Source: Parafilimonas sp. (GTDB taxonomy: Bacteria > Bacteroidota > Bacteroidia > Chitinophagales > Chitinophagaceae). Taken from it: a stretch of DNA of 10,455 nt. The stretch lies in NCBI GenBank assembly GCA_023251275.1, contig JAHEZC010000040.1:1-10455 (forward strand), written 5' to 3'. Positions 6,425 to 10,455 of this stretch are shown here, in pieces (position 1 is the stretch's first letter; each line of letters starts with the position of its first letter). Position numbers and translations under genes: made by a program. The notes below the pieces were generated by a model. It worked only from the letters and a program-made list of their open reading frames with translations, was not told where the DNA came from and did not search any database.

Positions 6425-7591
6425 ATGTCACACACTATTTCAAGAGAAGAATTTTTACAGCGTACAGCCATGTCCGGCGCTGCTTTGCTGCTTGCATCAT
6501 TAAATGGCTTTGCTGTAACACACTATGATAAAAAAATAAGAGTTGCATTGATCGGATGCGGAAGTGTATCCAACAGGTATCTGCCGCACTTACAACAATC
6601 TCCTTATGTAGAACTCGTAAGCACGTGTGATATTATCTATGAAAGAGCAGTAAAACAAGCTGCTGCTTTCAATGTCCCCAATCATTATCCACATATTGAT
6701 AAGTTATTGGCGGGTGCACCCTTTGACCTGATGGTTACCACCACCGATATGCAGGAGCACGAGCACCTTAACAGGCAGGCTTTGGAAAACGGCAAACATG
6801 TATGGAGTGAAAAACCGATGGCCAATTCATATAAAGCGGGAAGGGAACTGCTCGATTTTGCAAAAGGCAAAGGCTTGCGTTTCTGGGGCGCTCCGGCTGT
6901 TGTAAACAGTCCCCAATTTGCATTTATGTCAAAGACTATACAGGAAGGAAAGTTAGGAAAGCTTGCCTGTGCACATGCGCATTACGGGCATCTTGGACCC
7001 ACTTGGTCTGCATTCTTTTATGAAAAAGGCGGTGGCAGTATGCCGGATTTGGGTGTGTATAATCTTGCGACATTGACGGGGCTGCTGGGGCCCGCAAAAT
7101 ATGTAACAGCCATGACAAGTATTGTAACACCGGAACGTACGGTAGATAATAAAGGAAAAATAAAAGTGGAAGCAGAAGATAATGCGATGGTGCTGATGGA
7201 TCATGGCGAAGGGGTATTGTCTCATGTACAATGTGGTTTTAATTATTTTGATCCTTATGGTCACGAAGGCAAGGGACAGAATCAACATACCGTAACTGTC
7301 TGGGGAAGAAATGGAAACATGGGACTAATAGGTTACGACTGGGCGCCATTTGGAGTTGACCTTGCGACGGTGGATCATGAAGAACCGGAAACCTTTGTAC
7401 CTGATCCAAAAGATTATGTATGGCAGCAGGGCGCTTCGGTGATTTCAAAAGCGCTTGCAACAGGAGAGGAACCGTTGATAAATGCCGAACATGCATTGCA
7501 TGTACTCGAAATAATGCAGGCAGCAAGAGAAAGCAGCGCTGCAGGACAAAAAGTAAAATTAGAATCAATCTTTAAATACCCGGTTGTATAG
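6425..7591 (+). CDS. Gfo/Idh/MocA-family oxidoreductase with N-terminal leader
   Basis: This 388-residue two-domain sugar-type dehydrogenase begins with a 34-residue leader containing a hydrophobic run (GAALLLASLNGFA, 18-30). The Rossmann domain starts at about 37: VALIGCGSVS with G44-C-G46, and D69 at the end of strand 2 as the likely NAD-ribose ligand. The hallmark EKP is at 129-131, K130 being the usual catalytic lysine. The C-terminal domain contains GGGSMPDLGVYN (about 200-211), where Tyr replaces the common His. Related secreted enzymes carry SRRxFL twin-arginine leaders; here the motif reads SREEFLQR, so the second Arg is lost and Tat export is doubtful. I chose ATG 6425 over an in-frame TTG at 6416. 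The sugar or inositol substrate is not predictable, and the gene stands alone. Confidence 0.9.
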   Translation: MSHTISREEFLQRTAMSGAALLLASLNGFAVTHYDKKIRVALIGCGSVSNRYLPHLQQSPYVELVSTCDIIYERAVKQAAAFNVPNHYPHIDKLLAGAPFDLMVTTTDMQEHEHLNRQALENGKHVWSEKPMANSYKAGRELLDFAKGKGLRFWGAPAVVNSPQFAFMSKTIQEGKLGKLACAHAHYGHLGPTWSAFFYEKGGGSMPDLGVYNLATLTGLLGPAKYVTAMTSIVTPERTVDNKGKIKVEAEDNAMVLMDHGEGVLSHVQCGFNYFDPYGHEGKGQNQHTVTVWGRNGNMGLIGYDWAPFGVDLATVDHEEPETFVPDPKDYVWQQGASVISKALATGEEPLINAEHALHVLEIMQAARESSAAGQKVKLESIFKYPVV

Positions 7592-7595
7592 GTAA

Positions 7596-7651
7596 GGTGA
7601 GAGGTGAAAAGTGAGATGTCAAACACCAATGTCAAACGGGAGACGTCAAAG
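7596..7651. repeat. Short degenerate repeats between convergent genes
   Basis: Just after the Gfo/Idh stop there are three GTGA units (7596-7616: GGTGAGAGGTGAAAAGTGAGA). They are followed by three copies of a nine-base unit spaced 13-14 bases apart: ATGTCAAAC (7616-7624), ATGTCAAAC (7629-7637) and ACGTCAAAG (7643-7651). No stem-loop terminator is evident. Similar GTGAGAAGTGA-like runs occur between Bacteroidota genes, so this is probably simple-sequence drift. Confidence 0.5.
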
Positions 7652-7695
7652 GAAAGATGATCTAAAAAGTTTATTTTATCAGTTTTACCGTGCGG

Positions 7696-7932
7696 TTATT
7701 TGCTTTCAGGATTCTCAGAATTCATATAAAAAGACAATGCACCAGAAGGACATTTGTTAACTTGTTTAGCGATCTTCTCTGTATCAGCGCCATCCATTTT
7801 AATCCAGGGATGTTTTCGCGGATCAAATACTTCAGGAAGGCCCCTGAAACAATTTGCTGAATGTATGCACAATCCGGAATTCCAAACAACAGTTACTTCA
7901 CCGTTGGTGTATTTCTTTATAACGTTTTTCAT
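7696..7932 (-). CDS. YjdI-type single-cluster iron-sulfur protein (Fer4_19)
   Basis: This is a 78-residue small soluble ferredoxin-like protein. Cysteines at C22 and C28 (LCIHSANC) and C61 (KCPSGALSF), with RGLPEVFDPRKHPWI between, match the divergent 4Fe-4S mono-cluster domain of E. coli YjdI (PF06902). Such proteins are presumed electron carriers and often sit beside GCN5-type acetyltransferases, none of which is present here. I chose ATG 7932 because the start then matches family length. The frame continues to 8010, but the extra 26 residues form an unrelated hydrophobic stretch. Only three obvious cysteines are present, as is usual in this family. It converges on the Gfo/Idh gene with 104 bases between stops. 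Confidence 0.85.
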   Translation of the reverse strand: MKNVIKKYTNGEVTVVWNSGLCIHSANCFRGLPEVFDPRKHPWIKMDGADTEKIAKQVNKCPSGALSFYMNSENPESK

Positions 7933-8163
7933 CTTACGAAGATAAGAAGGAAAGAAAGGAGAAGAAAATATGACTAACATCATGGCGGGAATTCGTGTCG
8001 TCATCAGCATTTCTCAACTTTTTATTTTAATTTCAATATCAAATGAAATTTATTTGTATTCAAAAACAGACATTTTAATGACTATACGTCTTTTGGAATT
8101 ATCTTTTTTGAGGATGAGATATAATACTGATTAATACAGCGAGCAGGCAGGGATACTTATAGA

Positions 8164-8210
8164 ATTTTTCCTGCTTATTCGTTTAATCCGTGTTATCATT
8201 TTTCCTGCTT
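8164..8210. repeat. 13-bp direct repeat ATTTTTCCTGCTT upstream of the carbonic anhydrase gene
   Basis: ATTTTTCCTGCTT occurs exactly at 8164-8176 and 8198-8210, 34 bases apart, ending 15 bases before the ATG at 8226. An 11-base core (TTTTCCTGCTT) recurs at 8994-9004, downstream of the gene. The rest of the 293-base divergent region (7933-8225) is A/T-rich without a promoter match I would defend; TATAAT at 8120-8125 has no partner at proper spacing. Confidence 0.55.
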
Positions 8211-8225
8211 TTCCAACTTTTTACT

Positions 8226-8774
8226 ATGACAATGAACAGACTTATATCCATACAATCAACGAAAGACATATTGCCGGAATACCTGAATAGCCCTGTCGGG
8301 CTGCTCCTGGAATATCATAACCTCAACAGGCCCTTTGAGGTTTATCAAAATGCACAATTACTGATTGGCATGTGCATGGACAATAGAAAGCATTTACATA
8401 TTCCTGATAATTTCGCTTTTATCATCCGGTCCGGAGGGGCAAATTTGCGCTATAGTGAATTTAAAGTGTCTTATGCTATTTCAGTTGGGGGAATAAAACA
8501 TATTGCTCTTATTGGACACAACAACTGCGGTATGGTAAATCTTATTGCACGCAAAAATGAATTCATAAATGGACTTGTAGAGATCGCCGGTTGGGACAGG
8601 GAGCGGGCTGAGGAACATTTTATGACTTTTGCCCCAATGTTTGAGATTACTAACGAAACAGATTTTATTTTAAGTGAAACTAAAAGACTAAGGCTTCGCT
8701 ATCCGAAAATTACAATTGCGCCGATGCTTTACTTAGTTGAGGACAATAAACTCTATCTGATAAAAGAGGATTAA
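8226..8774 (+). CDS. Divergent beta-class carbonic anhydrase homologue
   Basis: This 182-residue cytoplasmic protein has the zinc site of beta-carbonic anhydrases: C50-x-D52-x-R54 (GMCMDNR), H98 and C101 (LIGHNNCGM). The Asp-Arg pair that gates the metal is present. It differs from enzymes such as E. coli Can by IIRSGGANLR in place of the usual RNAGN loop, and by a short C-terminus (LYLVEDNKLYLI). I recall this CMDxR / GGANLR pattern as a widespread annotated group in Bacteroidota and Firmicutes, but do not know of a proven activity. The expected reaction is reversible hydration of CO2 to bicarbonate. ATG 8226 (MTMNRL) or 8232 are both possible; a GTG at 8190 would add an implausible Phe/Leu-rich stretch. 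It appears monocistronic. Confidence 0.82.
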   Translation: MTMNRLISIQSTKDILPEYLNSPVGLLLEYHNLNRPFEVYQNAQLLIGMCMDNRKHLHIPDNFAFIIRSGGANLRYSEFKVSYAISVGGIKHIALIGHNNCGMVNLIARKNEFINGLVEIAGWDRERAEEHFMTFAPMFEITNETDFILSETKRLRLRYPKITIAPMLYLVEDNKLYLIKED

Positions 8775-8806
8775 GCTGCAGGAAACAGTATGACAATTTA
8801 AAAGAC

Positions 8807-8915
8807 TTTTACCGGTTAGACGGAATTAAAATTGAAAATTGGTTTAAACCAAAATAAGAATACTCCTGGCAATAAGGCTCCGACAGGCATGCAATGCCAA
8901 TACATTTTACCGGTT
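8807..8915. repeat. Paired 11-bp repeat TTTTACCGGTT
   Basis: TTTTACCGGTT occurs at 8807-8817 and 8905-8915, 98 bases apart, flanking the 14-bp palindrome. Its core ACCGGT is self-complementary. Both copies lie just downstream of the carbonic anhydrase stop, so they could belong to a regulatory or remnant element; no function can be assigned. Confidence 0.4.
8839..8852. promoter_or_regulatory. Perfect 14-bp palindrome TTGGTTTAAACCAA
   Basis: TTGGTTTAAACCAA is a perfect 14-bp palindrome 65 bases after the carbonic anhydrase stop and 255 bases before the propeller gene. Its form (TGGT-n4-ACCA) resembles dimeric regulator sites of the GntR or TetR kind. It is not followed by a T-run on either strand, so a terminator is unlikely. 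The distance to the next start is long for a repressor site. Confidence 0.35.
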
Positions 8916-9044
8916 TTTGAGAGACTTTCCATACTTTGAAGGGCATCTTTTTTAATACCTGCCCAATAATATTTATTTCTCTTCAGTAAAATATTTTCCT
9001 GCTTTGCAATTTAATTATCACCCTTCAGCAATTATCATCCTGGA

Positions 9045-9076
9045 TTTGAATTAACAGAAACAACTTCATACTATTT
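9045..9076 (+). promoter_or_regulatory. Weak promoter candidate for the beta-propeller gene
   Basis: TTTG (9045-9048) and TACTATTT (9069-9076) are 20 bases apart and resemble the Bacteroidota -33/-7 pair (TTTG, TAnnTTTG), the second imperfectly. It would start transcription about 25 bases before the ATG at 9107. A/T-rich sequence makes chance matches common. Confidence 0.22.
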
Positions 9077-9106
9077 TCAGCAAAATATTTCTGACTATCT
9101 TGCTGC

Positions 9107-10455
9107 ATGAAAAAAACATACTTCGTTTTCTTGTTGACATTTTCTTTTATCAGCATTCTTTTTTCACAGGCATATCAATTCAGAAATAATACTGCACACA
9201 CAGGCTTGTACTCAGCAAACGAAAAATTTGATGCTGTACAATTGCAATGGCTATTCAAAACCGATGGCGCTATTCGTTCCACACCTTTGATAGTGGACAA
9301 CCATGTTTTTTTTGGAAGCGCCGATCATTATTTCTATTGTCTCGATACAAATGGGAATGAGGCATGGAAATATAAGACGGAAAATGCTGTGCATTCTTCT
9401 CCTGCATATTATAATGGCGTTGTATTTTTTACTGACAGGTCCGACAACCTGTATGCATTAAAAGCTTCAGACGGAGCGTTGATTTGGAAAAATAAAGCAG
9501 GTGAAGCATTGCCTTATGCATGGGGATTTGATTATTATACTTCCTCGCCATTGATAGTGGATAAAACGCTTTATACAGGCAGTGGCGATGGAAATTTATA
9601 TGCAACAGATATTGCGACAGGAAAGACAAAATGGAAATACCATGCTGGTGCTGTAATACGCTCCACACCTGCATTTGATAAAGGGAATATATTTTTTGGT
9701 GACTGCGATGCGCATGTTTATTCCATCAATGCAGAGAACGGTAAACTTAACTGGATTTTTAAGATCAACGGTGATACACTGAACAATGAAAAATTCGGAT
9801 ACGATCGCAGGGCAGTGATAGCTTCGCCTGCTATTGCAAATAATATAGTTGTGGTTGGTGGCAGAGATGGGTTCCTTTATGGGATTAATGAAGCAAATGG
9901 TGAAAAAATATGGCAATATGATTATCATATTTCATGGATACTTTCTTCTGTTGCCATTAAAGACAGCATTGTTGTAACGGGCACTTCTGACGGCAGCTTT
10001 ATAAATGCATTGAATATTACTACAGGCAAAGAGATCTGGCGTTATCAAACACAGGCGCCTGTATGGGCTTCTCCTTCAATTGCAGGAGATAAAATTTTCT
10101 GTCCCGGTAATGACGGTGCTTTATATTGTCTTGATCTTTATACAGGTAAAGAAGTGTGGGAATACAACACCATGCAAAAATTTTTCAGTTCGCCGGTTTT
10201 GTCTGGTGATAAATTATTTGTAGGAAATGATGATGGAAATTTTTACTGTTTTAAAGATGTAAAGCGGAATAATAATGACGAAATATTCAGGGCTGTATTC
10301 TGGATGAGAGAACCGCCTGTTCAGTTTTTTGGCTATGGTATGGATGTTTATATTAAGGATTATTTTGCAACCCGCAATTACAAAGTAATTGATGATACGG
10401 CTATTACAAAATTTCTGCAATCGAGGATAGGTGATCACAAAAAAAAGCGTGATCG
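9107..10455 (+). CDS. Secreted PQQ/BamB-like eight-bladed beta-propeller protein, C-terminus cut off
   Basis: The frame is open from ATG 9107 to the window edge (449 codons, no stop). Residues 1-22 form a signal peptide: Lys-Lys, a Phe/Leu-rich core, then SQA with likely cleavage before YQF. From about 45 to 383 there are eight PQQ_2-type repeats of about 40 residues. Typical units are SSPLIVDKTLYTGSGDG, NLYATDIATGKTKWKY and LYCLDLYTGKEVWEY, with Trp closing most blades. Eight blades fit BamB and quinoprotein folds, but I see no quinone-binding or metal-site residues, so a binding or scaffold role outside the cytoplasm is more likely than dehydrogenase activity. After about 390 a new segment starts (FRAVFWMREPPVQFFG, then YFATRNYKVIDDTAITKFL). 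It looks like the first strands and helices of an alpha/beta domain. The gene stands alone after a 332-base gap. Confidence 0.88.
   Translation, partial: MKKTYFVFLLTFSFISILFSQAYQFRNNTAHTGLYSANEKFDAVQLQWLFKTDGAIRSTPLIVDNHVFFGSADHYFYCLDTNGNEAWKYKTENAVHSSPAYYNGVVFFTDRSDNLYALKASDGALIWKNKAGEALPYAWGFDYYTSSPLIVDKTLYTGSGDGNLYATDIATGKTKWKYHAGAVIRSTPAFDKGNIFFGDCDAHVYSINAENGKLNWIFKINGDTLNNEKFGYDRRAVIASPAIANNIVVVGGRDGFLYGINEANGEKIWQYDYHISWILSSVAIKDSIVVTGTSDGSFINALNITTGKEIWRYQTQAPVWASPSIAGDKIFCPGNDGALYCLDLYTGKEVWEYNTMQKFFSSPVLSGDKLFVGNDDGNFYCFKDVKRNNNDEIFRAVFWMREPPVQFFGYGMDVYIKDYFATRNYKVIDDTAITKFLQSRIGDHKKKRD

Larger units (their letters stand above)
8775..9106. other. Intergenic region of about 330 bases with palindromes and short repeats
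   Basis: No convincing gene is present. It contains the palindrome at 8839-8852, paired TTTTACCGGTT repeats, a small inverted repeat GGCAT-GCA-ATGCC (8886-8898), and paired TTCAGyAAAATATTT (8982-8996 and 9076-9090). A 38-codon minus-strand frame (8816-8932, ATG at 8932) reads KTGKMYWHCMPVGALLPG, and the open frame continues about 22 codons upstream of that ATG. It is too short to call and may be chance or a gene remnant. Confidence 0.5.

Noticed and set aside
7933..8010. N-terminal extension of the YjdI-type protein to 8010
   Set aside because: The 26 extra residues are hydrophobic and Met-rich, and exceed the family's usual length.
8108..8125. Sigma-70-like TTGAGG and TATAAT before the carbonic anhydrase gene
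   Set aside because: Only six bases separate the two hexamers, far below the 16-18 needed, and Bacteroidota use a different promoter pattern.
10433..10454. Inverted repeat GATCAC / GTGATC at the right edge
   Set aside because: It lies within coding sequence and is six bases long; it is probably a coincidence of codon content.

Overview
The window looks like a chromosomal segment of a Bacteroidota bacterium, most likely of the Chitinophagaceae type. This is inferred from the moderate AT richness, A/T-rich leaders without strong Shine-Dalgarno sequences, several matches to the Bacteroidota -7 promoter element TAnnTTTG, and the protein families present. No rRNA, tRNA, CRISPR array, insertion sequence or phage gene was recognised. 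Most of it reads as ordinary housekeeping and accessory sequence with one mobile-type module, a toxin-antitoxin pair.

Layout, left half. The window opens with the last 68 codons of a DinB-like protein (+). This converges on a 799-residue GAF-domain protein (-), which lies downstream of a small YfcE-type metallophosphoesterase (-). A gene-free stretch of about 430 bases follows. It holds a 12-bp inverted repeat whose outer arm sits at promoter distance from the phosphoesterase, and two operator-like TGAT-n4-ATCA boxes 22 bp apart in front of the next operon. That operon (+) encodes a classical short-chain dehydrogenase and a three-helix membrane protein with a CPLT motif. It converges on a PIN-family toxin gene overlapped by its antitoxin gene (both -). 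These in turn lie 18 bases downstream of a YdjM-like membrane hydrolase gene (-).

Layout, right half. A divergent intergenic region separates the YdjM-like gene from a Gfo/Idh/MocA oxidoreductase (+). This converges on a 78-residue YjdI-type iron-sulfur protein (-). A divergent beta-carbonic-anhydrase homologue (+) follows, then about 330 bases without a convincing gene but rich in short palindromes and repeats. The window ends inside a secreted eight-bladed PQQ/BamB-like beta-propeller protein (+). Past the propeller it begins a second alpha/beta domain and runs off the edge.

How the genes work together. Clear functional coupling is visible only for the toxin-antitoxin pair (20-base overlap) and, more weakly, for the dehydrogenase and the small membrane protein (31-base gap, same strand). 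The rest looks like unlinked single-gene units in alternating orientation. I found no convincing new multi-gene system. The best leads are the paired boxes before the dehydrogenase, the inverted repeat that may double as a promoter, the nearly leaderless antitoxin promoter, and the propeller fusion at the right edge.
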